A stretch of 44,846 bases of DNA, taken from positions 1 to 44,846 of the forward strand of contig JBJDYT010000081.1 in NCBI GenBank assembly GCA_051867635.1, read 5' to 3'. How positions within the stretch are numbered: the stretch's first letter is position 1; the number at the start of each line of letters is the position of its first letter. The DNA is from RGIG5472 sp051867635 (lineage in GTDB: Bacteria; Bacillota; Clostridia; Oscillospirales; Oscillospiraceae). The notes under the pieces were generated by a model that worked only from the letters and a program-made list of their open reading frames with translations, made no database searches and had not been told where the DNA came from. This document shows, one piece after another, positions 23,193-31,379 of the stretch. Position numbers and translations under genes: made by a program.

Positions 23193-24119
23193 TCAGAAGG
23201 AGATCAGCTCTTCCTTGGGCTTTTCGCATCGCTCCACCTTCTTCGCGTACAGCACCGGGCCGTCTCCCTGATAGGCCTCGTGATACTCCTTGCGGACGGT
23301 GGCCAGGATGCGCACCCAGGTCTTGTTGGGGAATTTCTCCAGCCCCTCGCCCTTGCAGGCCACGCCCATGAAGGTGATGTCGTTCTGGCAGCAGACCATG
23401 GCGAAGCGGCCGGGGCAGTGGACGCCGGGGTACTTGGTGGAGTGGCACATGATGGCGGTGAACTCCATGTCCTTGCCGTCGTAGCGCTCGGGATGGTCCA
23501 TGGCGTCCACATACCAGATGCCGAAGTCCTCGTCCGGAAGCTCCAGCACCGGCGCGCTGAGGTCGAAGGGGGATTCCTCGCCGGTGCAGTAATCCTCGCT
23601 CTCGCCGTTTTCGTATTCGAGATACATGTCCGCCCGGCGGTTCACCATGCGCAGGTTCCGCTTGCGGAGGCTGTCCCGCAGCGCCTCGGTGCAGCGGTTA
23701 AAGACGATCATGTCGGCGTTGACCAGCTTCTCCATCATGAGCTGGCCCATGTTCTTGGCGTACAGCTCAAAGCTGCCCGCGTCCACAAAGGTCATGATCT
23801 GATAGAGGATCCAGTTCTTCGGCAGGTCCCGGAACAGCTTCTCCAGCGGCCACATGCCGTTATACTCAAAGAGGATCTGCCGGGGGCGGTACTTCTTCTC
23901 GCACTCCTTCAAAAACGCCGTGGTCAGCTCGTCGGGATCGTCCTTCACCACCACCGTCACATTTTTCAGGTGGCGCTGGTCGTACTCCTCCTCGCCCTCC
24001 TCGCAGCAGATCAGCAGCGTCCGGTCCTGGGCAGCGAAGCCGTCGGCCAGGATGCCGTTGATGAAGTTGGTCTTGCCGCCGTCCAGAAAGCCGCAGACCG
24101 CGTAAACAGGAATTTCCAT
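23193..24119 (-). CDS. CobW-like GTPase fused to a DUF1980/TIGR03943-like C-terminal domain
   Basis: A 308-residue protein. The N-terminal half is a CobW/COG0523-type P-loop GTPase: GFLDGGKT at residues 10-17 is the G1 motif. Other motifs are unusual: no CxCC metal motif, FEYNGMW where relatives have E-P/T-S-G, and FNRCTE in place of NKxD. The C-terminal part (about 205-308) contains YDGKDMEFTAIMCHSTKYPG, RFAMVCCQNDITFMGVACKG and TWVRILATV, which resembles the C-terminal OB-type domain of TIGR03943/YcgQ-family proteins. It ends just before a terminator and begins 13 bases after the His-rich CobW gene, so they form one operon. A metal-handling role is likely from the neighbour; the metal is unknown. 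Confidence 0.85.
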   Translation of the reverse strand: MEIPVYAVCGFLDGGKTNFINGILADGFAAQDRTLLICCEEGEEEYDQRHLKNVTVVVKDDPDELTTAFLKECEKKYRPRQILFEYNGMWPLEKLFRDLPKNWILYQIMTFVDAGSFELYAKNMGQLMMEKLVNADMIVFNRCTEALRDSLRKRNLRMVNRRADMYLEYENGESEDYCTGEESPFDLSAPVLELPDEDFGIWYVDAMDHPERYDGKDMEFTAIMCHSTKYPGVHCPGRFAMVCCQNDITFMGVACKGEGLEKFPNKTWVRILATVRKEYHEAYQGDGPVLYAKKVERCEKPKEELISF

Positions 24120-24132
24120 GTCTTCCTCCGTA

Positions 24133-25257
24133 TCAGACGCCGAAGAGTTCCTTCAGCTTCTCTTCCTTCAGCTGAGAGCCGATGACGCAGAGGCGGCCGG
24201 TGTACTCCGCCCCGCCGGTGCGGACCTCATGCTCCTCGGGCACATAGTCGAAGTGGAGCCACTGGCCCTCCGCCGCGGGCAGGATGCCCTTGGCCCGGAG
24301 GATGGCGCCGTACTCGCCGCTGTCCAGCGCCGCGAGGATGCGCTCCAGCTCCTCCCGGGTAAACTGCTTCACGGTCTCCGTGCCCCAGCTGGTGAACACC
24401 TCGTCCGCGTCATGGCCGTGGTGATGATGGTGATGCTCGTGGTCATGGTCGTGGCAGCCGCAATGCTCGTCATGGTCATGGTCATGGTCATGATGATGCT
24501 CATGCTCATGCTCATGGTCGTGATGATGCTCATGATCATGATCGTGGTCATGGTCGTGATGATGCTCGTGCTCGTGGTCATGGCAGCAGCAGTGTTCATC
24601 GTCGTCTTCGCCGTGGTCATGATGGCGGCGGTGCTCCTCCAGCAGCTCCTTGGCCATGTCCACCTTTTCAATGGCGTGCAGCAGCTCCGCCCCGCCCAGC
24701 TCGTCCCAGGGGGTGGTGATGATGGCGGCGTGGGGGTTCTTCTCGCGCAGCAGCGCCACCGCCGCCTCCAGCTTCTCCTGGGTCATCTTCTGGGTGCGGC
24801 TGAGGACGATGGTGCCGGCGCTCTCCACCTGGTTGTTGTAGAACTCGCCGAAGTTCTTCATATAGATCTTCACCTTGCCGGCGTCCGCCACGGTGACGGC
24901 GCTGTTCAGCGCCATGCCCCCGCATTCCCCCGCCGCCTTTTCCGCGGCGGCGATAACGTCGGAGAGCTTGCCCACGCCGGAGGGCTCGATGAGGATGCGG
25001 TCCGGATGGAACTGCTCCTGCACGTCCTTCAGCGCCTTGCCGAAGTCACCCACCAGGGAGCAGCAGATGCAGCCGGAGGACATCTCCGAGATCTGCACCC
25101 CCGCGTCCTGCAAAAAGCCGCCGTCCACGCTGATCTCGCCGAACTCGTTTTCGATGAGGACCAGCTGCTCGCCCTGGTACGCCTCCCGGATCAGCTTGCG
25201 GATGAGCGTGGTCTTGCCCGCGCCGAGGAAGCCGGAAATGATATCGATCTTCGTCAT
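24133..25257 (-). CDS. CobW/COG0523-family GTP-binding metallochaperone with His-rich insert
   Basis: A 374-residue G3E-class GTPase. G1 GFLGAGKT (9-16), ENEFGE (36-41), the metal-binding CICC (C63, C65, C66) and IEPSGVGK (90-97) identify the COG0523 metallochaperone group that includes ZagA/YciC. An insert at residues 209-282 has 38 His in 74 residues plus CCC and CGC, a large metal buffer. The CobW C-terminal domain follows (GQWLHFDYVPEE, RLCVIGSQL). The guanine-specificity loop reads LSRTQKM, not the usual NKxD. It is the first gene of a two-gene operon with its own promoter. Zinc or nickel are the likely ligands; no Zur box was recognised upstream. Confidence 0.94.
   Translation of the reverse strand: MTKIDIISGFLGAGKTTLIRKLIREAYQGEQLVLIENEFGEISVDGGFLQDAGVQISEMSSGCICCSLVGDFGKALKDVQEQFHPDRILIEPSGVGKLSDVIAAAEKAAGECGGMALNSAVTVADAGKVKIYMKNFGEFYNNQVESAGTIVLSRTQKMTQEKLEAAVALLREKNPHAAIITTPWDELGGAELLHAIEKVDMAKELLEEHRRHHDHGEDDDEHCCCHDHEHEHHHDHDHDHDHEHHHDHEHEHEHHHDHDHDHDEHCGCHDHDHEHHHHHHGHDADEVFTSWGTETVKQFTREELERILAALDSGEYGAILRAKGILPAAEGQWLHFDYVPEEHEVRTGGAEYTGRLCVIGSQLKEEKLKELFGV
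24412..24633 (-). repeat. Low-complexity coding repeat (His/Asp/Glu codons)
   Basis: CAT/CAC codons alternate with GAC, GAT and GAG for 222 bases, giving a degenerate 6-bp periodicity. Such DNA is prone to replication slippage, so the His count may vary among strains. It stays in frame. Confidence 0.9.
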
Positions 25258-25301
25258 AAAAAGACACCTCTTACCTTATATTGTATTATTTTCCGCTTGT
25301 T

Positions 25302-25330
25302 AGGATACCCCTTTTCCCCTGTAATTGCAA
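25302..25330 (-). promoter_or_regulatory. Promoter of the CobW operon
   Basis: TTGCAA (25325-25330), 17-base spacer, TATCCT (25302-25307), minus strand. The intergenic stretch 25258-25670 holds this promoter, a very T-rich tract (about 25440-25560, plus strand) and the divergent symporter promoter; no gene is seen in it. Confidence 0.65.
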
Positions 25331-25594
25331 GCGTTTGGCGGCGACGTTCACAAATTATTTGCTTTCCCGCCGCAGCGCCGCAGGGGCGTTGTTCAAGTTG
25401 ACGGAAGGCAAAAAACCATTCCTTAACGGCATCTTTATTTGTTCGAAAAATTGCCCGTTTTTTTCCCGCTCTCCCCCCGGTTTTTTCCTGCATTTTTGTT
25501 GATTTTGTCAATGGAAAATTTTTTTGGTTTTTTATTTTTCCCATTTTCTTTCCGTCGTTTTGCACAAAAACCATTCGTTATTTTGGTGACAATT

Positions 25595-25624
25595 TTGACG
25601 TATTCCCCGTTTGTGTGCTATACT
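25595..25624 (+). promoter_or_regulatory. Promoter of the alanine symporter gene
   Basis: TTGACG (25595-25600), 18-base spacer, TATACT (25619-25624) with an extended TGC. A small hairpin GCGAG-ATAA-CTCGC (25638-25651) follows, ending 19 bases before the start codon. Confidence 0.78.
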
Positions 25625-25670
25625 TGCCCCAGTTTAAGCGAGATAACTCGCAGAGAGGGGTAAAGAAAAA

Positions 25671-27083
25671 ATGGAAATGGTCGCTAGTATTAATGGTGCG
25701 ATCAACGGCGTCGTCTGGGGTCTCCCCGCGATGATCCTGATCGTCGGTACCGGCATTTATATGTCCATCGGTACCGGGTTCAAGCAGTTCACCCGCCTCG
25801 GCTACGTCATGAAGAACACGGTGGGCAAGGCCTTCAGCAAGCGCGAGAGCGCGGAAGGTTCCGTCACCCCGTTCCAGGCCATGTGCACGGCCCTGGCCGC
25901 TACCGTGGGTACCGGCAACATCGCCGGCGTCTGCGGCGCTATCGCCATCGGCGGCCCCGGCGCCGTGTTCTGGATGTGGATCTCCGCCATCTTCGGCCAG
26001 GCCACCAAGTACTCCGAAGTCACCCTGTCCATCAAGTACCGTGAAAAGAACGCCAAGGGCGACTGGGTCGGCGGCCCCATGTACTACATCAAGAACGGTC
26101 TCGGCCCCAAGTGGAAGTGGCTTGCCGCCATCTTCGCGCTGTTTGCCACCTTCGCCGCCTTCGGCATCGGCAACGCCACCCAGTCCAACACCATCGCTTC
26201 CTCCATCACGGAAGCCATCAAGGTCTTCAATCCTGACGTGAACACCGGCACCATCAACCTGGTCATCGGTATCGTCCTCTGCATCCTGGCCATGATCGTG
26301 TACCTCGGCGGTATCAAGCGCATCGGCCACGTCTGCGAGCTGCTGGTCCCCGTTATGGCCGTCATCTACATCGTTGCCGGCATCGGCGTGGTCATCCTCC
26401 GTGCTGACCAGCTGCCCTCCGTCTTCGCCGCCATCTTCAAGGGCGCGTTCAATCCCTCCGCTGTGGCGGGCGGCCTCGCGGGCGCTACCATGATGACCGC
26501 CATCAAGAAGGGCGTCGGCCGCGGCGTGTTCTCCAACGAGGCCGGCCTCGGCTCCGCTCCTATCGCCCACGCCGCCGCCGACGTGGACCATCCCTGCCAG
26601 CAGGGTATCTTCGGTATCTTCGAAGTGTTTGCCGATACCATCGTCATCTGCACCCTGACCGCCCTGATCGCTCTCTGCGGCAACGGCGTTCAGAACATCC
26701 CCTACGGCGAAGCCGCCAACCAGACCCTGACGGTCTCCGGCTTCTGCTCCGTCTATCCCGCCACCGTGGCCACCGTGGCTGTGGCTATCGCGCTGAGCCT
26801 GTTCGCCTTCTCCACCATCCTGAGCTGGGGTCTCTACGGTTCCCGTACCGCTGAGTACCTCTTCGGCTCCAAGATCGTCAAGCCCTATCAGGTGGTCTTC
26901 TGCCTGATCTGCATCGTCGGCACCACCATCGACCTGAGCCTGGCTTGGGACATCGCCGATACCCTGAACGGCCTGATGGCCATCCCCAACCTCATCGGCG
27001 TGCTGCTGCTCTCCCCCGTGGTCTTCAAGCTCACGAAGGAGTACTTCGCCGAGGTCGATGCGAAGAAGAAGGCCGCCAAGTAA
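25671..27083 (+). CDS. Sodium:alanine/glycine symporter (AGCS family)
   Basis: A 470-residue cytoplasmic-membrane Na+-coupled amino-acid carrier of the AGCS (AlsT/DagA) family. It has about ten membrane segments. Diagnostic stretches: TALAATVGTGNIAGVCGAIAIGGPG, GPGAVFWMWISAIFGQATKYSE, KYREKNAKGDWVGGPMYYIKNGL and GRGVFSNEAGLGSAPIAHAAA. Length is typical. The gene has a strong promoter and its codon use is less GC3-extreme than its neighbours, suggesting high expression. The ATG at 25671 is taken; a second ATG two codons on is possible, as GAGAGGGG is about 11 bases from the first. It is transcribed alone to a strong terminator. Confidence 0.95.
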   Translation: MEMVASINGAINGVVWGLPAMILIVGTGIYMSIGTGFKQFTRLGYVMKNTVGKAFSKRESAEGSVTPFQAMCTALAATVGTGNIAGVCGAIAIGGPGAVFWMWISAIFGQATKYSEVTLSIKYREKNAKGDWVGGPMYYIKNGLGPKWKWLAAIFALFATFAAFGIGNATQSNTIASSITEAIKVFNPDVNTGTINLVIGIVLCILAMIVYLGGIKRIGHVCELLVPVMAVIYIVAGIGVVILRADQLPSVFAAIFKGAFNPSAVAGGLAGATMMTAIKKGVGRGVFSNEAGLGSAPIAHAAADVDHPCQQGIFGIFEVFADTIVICTLTALIALCGNGVQNIPYGEAANQTLTVSGFCSVYPATVATVAVAIALSLFAFSTILSWGLYGSRTAEYLFGSKIVKPYQVVFCLICIVGTTIDLSLAWDIADTLNGLMAIPNLIGVLLLSPVVFKLTKEYFAEVDAKKKAAK

Positions 27084-27103
27084 GCCTGCTTCCCGCCAAA
27101 AAA

Positions 27104-27136
27104 GAAAAGGGCCGTCCTTCCGGACGGCCCTTTTTT
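27104..27136 (+). terminator. Terminator of the symporter gene
   Basis: AAAAGGGCCGTCC and GGACGGCCCTTTT form a perfect 13-bp stem with a TTCC loop and a T tail. Confidence 0.94.
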
Positions 27137-27156
27137 GCGCCCTTCGCGCCCTCTGC

Positions 27157-27201
27157 TTGATAAAAAATAAATAAATTTGATAAAAAATAAATAAAATTGA
27201 T
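27157..27201 (+). repeat. 20-bp AT-rich tandem repeat upstream of the SDR promoter
   Basis: The unit TTGATAAAAAATAAATAAA plus one base occurs at 27157-27176 and 27177-27196, then begins a third time at 27197, where TTGATT is the -35 box. The A-rich tracts lie where an UP element would contact RNA polymerase alpha. Confidence 0.85.
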
Positions 27202-27225
27202 TTCCTGTTTTTGGAGATATATAAT
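27197..27225 (+). promoter_or_regulatory. Promoter of the SDR gene
   Basis: TTGATT (27197-27202), 17-base spacer, perfect TATAAT (27220-27225), preceded by the AT-rich tandem repeat. Confidence 0.85.
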
Positions 27226-27294
27226 TACTATAAACCGCATAACTTATATCGATTGCGGATCCATCTTATGCAAGAAATTCCAAGGAGGTTCATT

Positions 27295-28098
27295 ATGGAC
27301 AGATTAAAGGGCAAAGTAGCCATCGTCACCGGCTCCACCAGCGGTATCGGCATCGGCATCGCCAGGCTGTTTGCGGCGGAAGGCGCCAAGGTCGTCATCT
27401 GCGGACGCCGTGAGGCCAAGGGCCAGGCCGTCGTGGACCGCATCAAGAGCGAGGGCGGCGAGGCTTCCTATCATTTCATGGATATGACGGCTCTGGAGAG
27501 CGTCGACAAGCTCATCGCCGACACCGCCGAGAAGTACGGCAAGATCGACGTTCTGGTGAACAACGCCGCCAACGTGGGTCTGAAGGACGGCCGCGTGGAC
27601 GAGCTGACGCTGGAGATGTGGGACGCCATTTTGCAGAGCGACCTGCGCGGCACCTTCTACACCACCCAGCAGGTGCTTCCCTACATGCAGAAGAACGAGA
27701 ACGGCGGCTCCATCATCAACATCGGCTCCATGGCTTCCTGCGCCGGCGACCTGGGCTCCACCGCCTACGCCTGCGCCAAGGCCGGCGTCAACATGCTGAC
27801 CCAGTACACCGCCCTGCAGTTCGGCAAGCAGAACATCCGCTGCAACTGCGTCCGCCCGGGCCTGATCGTCACCCCGGAGAACGAGGCCCGCGTGCCCCAG
27901 GCGCTGAAGGACATCTTCACCAGCAACATCATGGTCAACCGCTACGGCAGCCCCGAGGATATCGGCCACCTGTGCGTGTATCTCGCCTCCGACGAGAGCA
28001 GCTATGTCACCGGCCAGATCATGACCGTGGACGGCGGCCTGAACTCCCACGTCACCACCGTGGCCCAGTTCCGCGAGATGAGCTCCCGCACCTGGTAA
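27295..28098 (+). CDS. Short-chain dehydrogenase/reductase (SDR), NAD(P)-dependent
   Basis: A 267-residue classical SDR. Cofactor loop TGSTSGIG at 12-19, NNAA at 89-92 (usually NNAG), catalytic Ser145, Tyr158 and Lys162 in YACAK, and PGLIVTPE after strand 6. Arg38-Arg39 after the second strand suggest preference for NADP(H). The substrate cannot be read from sequence; relatives include glucose dehydrogenases, 3-oxoacyl-ACP reductases and bile-acid hydroxysteroid dehydrogenases. Frame continues upstream, but AAGGAGG lies seven bases before the ATG at 27295. A very strong promoter and low GC3 bias suggest heavy expression of a stand-alone enzyme. Confidence 0.93.
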   Translation: MDRLKGKVAIVTGSTSGIGIGIARLFAAEGAKVVICGRREAKGQAVVDRIKSEGGEASYHFMDMTALESVDKLIADTAEKYGKIDVLVNNAANVGLKDGRVDELTLEMWDAILQSDLRGTFYTTQQVLPYMQKNENGGSIINIGSMASCAGDLGSTAYACAKAGVNMLTQYTALQFGKQNIRCNCVRPGLIVTPENEARVPQALKDIFTSNIMVNRYGSPEDIGHLCVYLASDESSYVTGQIMTVDGGLNSHVTTVAQFREMSSRTW

Positions 28099-28120
28099 GG
28101 GTACAGGCGGCTACATACAG

Positions 28121-28177
28121 AAAAAAGGGGACGCCCTTCCTTCCCGGCAGCGGGAGGAGGGAGCGCCCCCTTTTCTT
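28121..28177 (+). terminator. Terminator of the SDR gene
   Basis: AAAAGGGG with CGC and CTTCC segments pairs with GGAGGG, GCG and CCCCTTTT to form a long imperfect stem, ending in TTTTCTT. Confidence 0.8.
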
Positions 28178-28267
28178 GCGCACTTTTCAGCGCCCCACCG
28201 GCGCGGACGGAACGAGGCTGCGTACAAGCCTGTCCGGAGCCGCCCCATCAATGGAGGCTGCTGTCGC

Positions 28268-28714
28268 CTACAGCGTCAACGCGAGCTCCACTTCATCGTC
28301 ATCGTGATTGCCGGTCAGCGCAAAGCCCATAGACTGGTACAGGGCCAGGGCGCCGGCGTTGTCCTTATTGCAGGTAAGCGCCACTCTGCCGGAATCCCCA
28401 AAGGGCTTCTGCCGGATATACTCCAGCACAAGCCCCAGCGCGGCTCTCCCGTAGCCCTTCCCCTGCTGGGCCGCGTCGATCATCATGTGCCAGACGTCAT
28501 ACTCCCGCACATCGTAGTCGTAAATGACCATCACATAGCCCACCATCACCTCACCGTCGTAGATGCCAAAAGGCTGGCACTGCGTGCGGTACACATAGGC
28601 CTGGGCAAGGCTGCGGATGGGGTGGGAAACGTAGCGGTCCTGTCCCTCGCCCAGCTTCAGGCCAAACGCATCCAGGAAATTGTCTTCATTGATGGGTTTT
28701 AAACTAATATGCAC
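28268..28714 (-). CDS. GNAT-family N-acetyltransferase (BltD-like)
   Basis: A 148-residue GCN5-related acetyltransferase. The acetyl-CoA motif is QGKGYGRAAL near residues 86-95, after VWHMMIDAAQ, and the C-terminal NKDNAGALALYQSMGF motif is typical of BltD/PaiA-type polyamine acetyltransferases. It starts with GTG at 28714, with TAGGAGGG six bases before it; no ATG is in a good position. It lies 72 bases after a second GNAT gene on the same strand and is probably cotranscribed. The substrate is inferred at best; a spermidine-like amine is plausible. Confidence 0.9.
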   Translation of the reverse strand: MHISLKPINEDNFLDAFGLKLGEGQDRYVSHPIRSLAQAYVYRTQCQPFGIYDGEVMVGYVMVIYDYDVREYDVWHMMIDAAQQGKGYGRAALGLVLEYIRQKPFGDSGRVALTCNKDNAGALALYQSMGFALTGNHDDDEVELALTL

Positions 28715-28786
28715 AGATAGCCCTCCTACAGATTTCTGTTTTGGGAGCAGCCCCCAACAGGGCCGCCCGGCGTATGGGAGTTCGTG

Positions 28787-29266
28787 TCACTCTGCCAGCG
28801 CCGAAAGCGTGTCGCCGGCGATCCGGTACACGGTCCAATCGGACATCGGCTCCGCGCCCAGCGACAAATAGAAGTCGATGCTCGGCTTGTTCCAGTCCAG
28901 GCACCACCATTCCAGCCTGCCGCACCCACGCTCCACCGCGATGGAAGCCAGCTTCTTCAAGAGCGCCTTCCCATATCCCCTGCCCCTGTACTCCGGCCGC
29001 ACATACAGGTCTTCCAGGTAGAGCCCGGCTCTCCCGAGGAATGTGGAGAAGTTATGGAAAAACAGCGCAAAGCCAGCTTCCCTGCCATCCGCAATGGCAA
29101 AGATGACCTCGGCCTTCTGCTTGTCAAAGATCCACTCCTCCAGCATTGTTTCGTCGGCGACCACTTCGCTCAGCATTTTTTCATAGTCCGCCAGCTCCTT
29201 GATAAAACGCAGGATCAAAGCGGTATCACTTCTCTCTGCATATCTGAAATCCACTTCCGCGCCCAT
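28787..29266 (-). CDS. GNAT-family N-acetyltransferase, SSAT/diamine acetyltransferase-like
   Basis: A 159-residue acetyltransferase resembling spermidine/spermine (or thialysine) N-acetyltransferases. Visible: FSTFLGRAGLYLEDLYVRPEYRGRGYGKALL (acetyl-CoA motif RGRGYG near residues 95-100) and WCLDWNKPSIDFYLSLGAEPMSDWTVYRI, both hallmarks of the SSAT group. Length is normal. GAGGAGG precedes the ATG. The gene is first in a two-GNAT operon read from an extended -10 promoter. The pair suggests amine detoxification or polyamine control, as inference. Confidence 0.92.
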   Translation of the reverse strand: MGAEVDFRYAERSDTALILRFIKELADYEKMLSEVVADETMLEEWIFDKQKAEVIFAIADGREAGFALFFHNFSTFLGRAGLYLEDLYVRPEYRGRGYGKALLKKLASIAVERGCGRLEWWCLDWNKPSIDFYLSLGAEPMSDWTVYRIAGDTLSALAE

Positions 29267-29302
29267 GCCGCCCGCCTCCTCAAATTCCGATCTGCCGGGT
29301 CC

Positions 29303-29331
29303 ATCATACCATACGGCGGGGCCGTCCGCAA
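29303..29331 (-). promoter_or_regulatory. Promoter of the GNAT pair
   Basis: TTGCGG (29326-29331), 17-base spacer, TATGAT (29303-29308) with an extended TGG, minus strand. Confidence 0.75.
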
Positions 29332-29394
29332 TAGAGATCCGGCGAAGCTGACGGAGCCGAAAACCGGCGGGCGCGAAGGGTAGGCGCGCCCGCC

Positions 29395-29423
29395 TTGCTT
29401 TTCCCGCGGGATACGGGTATAAT
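29395..29423 (+). promoter_or_regulatory. Promoter of the LtaS-like gene
   Basis: TTGCTT (29395-29400), 17-base spacer, perfect TATAAT (29418-29423). Confidence 0.82.
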
Positions 29424-29476
29424 AGAATAGCTTATTCCTGTTCCACCCTTTTCCTTGGCGAAAGCGAGGCGCTTGT

Positions 29477-31354
29477 ATGAAACACCTGCCGAAGAGAACG
29501 CTGGGGCTCCCGGGGCAGCTTCTGCTGCTGGCGCTCCTGTCCGGCTTTTCCACCGCCGTGGTCCTCTGGATCCAGCCGGTGAGTTTTCTTACCTTACTGA
29601 AAAACATGCTGCGGCTGCAGCCCCACCTGCTGCTGCTGAACTGGCTGCCCCTGCTCCTGACGGCGCTGGCCCTGGGGCTGCTGCTGCAAAACGCCTGCTA
29701 CGGCGCGGCGCTGTCCCACCTGATCTGGGGCGTGCTGTCCCTGGCCAACCGCGTCAAGATCACCGTGCGGGACGAGCCGGTGTACCCCTCGGACCTGGGG
29801 CTTCTCAAGGAGGCCGCCGACGCCGCGGGGAACTATGACATCACCCTTCCCTGGCTGCAGATCGCCGTGGTGCTGCTGAGCGCCGCGGCCATGGCGGCCC
29901 TGGGCCGCATTCTGCGGCAGCGGCGGGTGGAGGGAAAGGCGAAGCGCCGCCTGCTCCGCTTCGGCGGCTGCGCGGCGGCCGTCGGCGTGCTGGCGGCCCT
30001 CATCCTGACGCTCTACGCCTCCCCCACCCTGTACCGCTCCTTCTACTGCAGCTATTTCGACCACATCACCGTGGTCTACAACGAGCTGGGCTTCCCCTAC
30101 TGCTTCTGCTACAACTTCAGCACCTACCGCATCGAAAAGCCGGAGGGCTTCGACAAGGCGGAGGCCGCGGCCTACGAGGCCGGCGGCACGGAGTCCCATC
30201 TCTCTCCCAACGTCCACGTCATTTTCGTCATGAACGAGGCCTTCTCCGACCTGACGGACCGGGACGTTCTCCTCTTTGAGGAGGGGGACGACCCGCTCCG
30301 GAATTTCCACGCTCTCCAGCAGTCCCCGAGCGCCCTCAGCGGCTATCTGGTGGTGCCGAACTTCGCCGGCGGCACCGCCAATACGGAGTTCGACGTGCTC
30401 ACCGGCATGCAGACCACCATGCTCAGCCAGTCCAACACCTCCGCCTTCCGCACCTTCACCCGGAACATGGACAGCATCCTGCGGGTGTTCCGGGCGGACG
30501 GCTACCACACCAGCTTCATCCACCCCGGCAGCGACTGGTTCTATAACCGGGAAAACGTCTACCGCTGGCTGGGGGCGGATGAGACGTATTTCGTCGACCA
30601 GATGGAAGACCCGGAGTACAAAGGCACTTGGGTGACGGACGACTACACGGCGGACTTTTTGGAGCAGCAGTTCGAAGCCGCCGTGGCGGCGGGCGAGACG
30701 CTCTGCAACCTCACCGTCACCATCCAGAACCACATGTCCTACACCGCGGACAAGTACGGCGACGCCGTCATCCCGCAGGTAAAGACAGCGGTCCCCGTCT
30801 CCCAGGAGACGGAGACCATGCTCTCCATCTACACCGAGGGCATCCGGGACGCGGACGCCATGCTGGGCCGCCTCACGGACTATTTCTCCGCGACCGATGA
30901 GCCGGTGGTGCTGGTGTTCTACGGCGACCATCTGCCCCACCTGGGGGACGACCGCCTGGGCTACCGGGAGCTGGGGCTGGACGTGGCGGACGGCGACGCC
31001 GCCGCGGACCCCTTCTGCTCCTACCGGACGCCGTACCTGATCTGGTGCAACGACGCGGGGGCGGAAGCCCTGGACTTCGCCAGCGCCGCGAAGGGCCTGG
31101 CCCTTCCCCAGGGCGGCAGCATCAACGCCAGCTACCTCGGCGCGGCGGTGCTGGAGCTCACCGGCCGCAGCGGCGAAAGCCCCTGGTTCGACTTCTTGAA
31201 CGGTCTTAGGCGTGAGATGCCCGTTTACCGCAGCGGCGTGGGCCTGACGGCGGAGGGCGAGCTCTTTACCGAGCCGCCGGAGTCCCTGGCGGAGCCGCTT
31301 ACAAAGCTGAAAAACTGGACCTACTACAAGATGAAGTACAAGACGGTGGCGTAA
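29477..31354 (+). CDS. LTA synthase-family membrane sulfatase
   Basis: A 625-residue membrane protein of the LtaS/alkaline-phosphatase superfamily, which transfers glycerol phosphate or a similar phospho-group to cell-surface polymers. N-terminal membrane segments at about 14-32, 52-70, 125-143 and 163-181 precede an outside catalytic domain (about 245-560). The metal-ligand Glu lies in VMNEAF (near 254), the nucleophile Thr300 in GGTANTEF, and VLVFYGDHLPHLG gives the Asp/His ligands. The ribosome site is weak: GAGG sits in a small hairpin AAGCG-AGG-CGCTT (29462-29474) right before the ATG. It is followed 25 bases later by a YesL-family gene. Exact polymer unknown. Confidence 0.92.
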   Translation: MKHLPKRTLGLPGQLLLLALLSGFSTAVVLWIQPVSFLTLLKNMLRLQPHLLLLNWLPLLLTALALGLLLQNACYGAALSHLIWGVLSLANRVKITVRDEPVYPSDLGLLKEAADAAGNYDITLPWLQIAVVLLSAAAMAALGRILRQRRVEGKAKRRLLRFGGCAAAVGVLAALILTLYASPTLYRSFYCSYFDHITVVYNELGFPYCFCYNFSTYRIEKPEGFDKAEAAAYEAGGTESHLSPNVHVIFVMNEAFSDLTDRDVLLFEEGDDPLRNFHALQQSPSALSGYLVVPNFAGGTANTEFDVLTGMQTTMLSQSNTSAFRTFTRNMDSILRVFRADGYHTSFIHPGSDWFYNRENVYRWLGADETYFVDQMEDPEYKGTWVTDDYTADFLEQQFEAAVAAGETLCNLTVTIQNHMSYTADKYGDAVIPQVKTAVPVSQETETMLSIYTEGIRDADAMLGRLTDYFSATDEPVVLVFYGDHLPHLGDDRLGYRELGLDVADGDAAADPFCSYRTPYLIWCNDAGAEALDFASAAKGLALPQGGSINASYLGAAVLELTGRSGESPWFDFLNGLRREMPVYRSGVGLTAEGELFTEPPESLAEPLTKLKNWTYYKMKYKTVA

Positions 31355-31379
31355 CGCTCCCGGGAAAGGAGGCGCGGCC

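Noticed and set aside
24412..24633. Periodic DNA that could be mistaken for a CRISPR array
   Set aside because: There are no spacers; the repeats are His/Asp/Glu codons in one open CobW frame.
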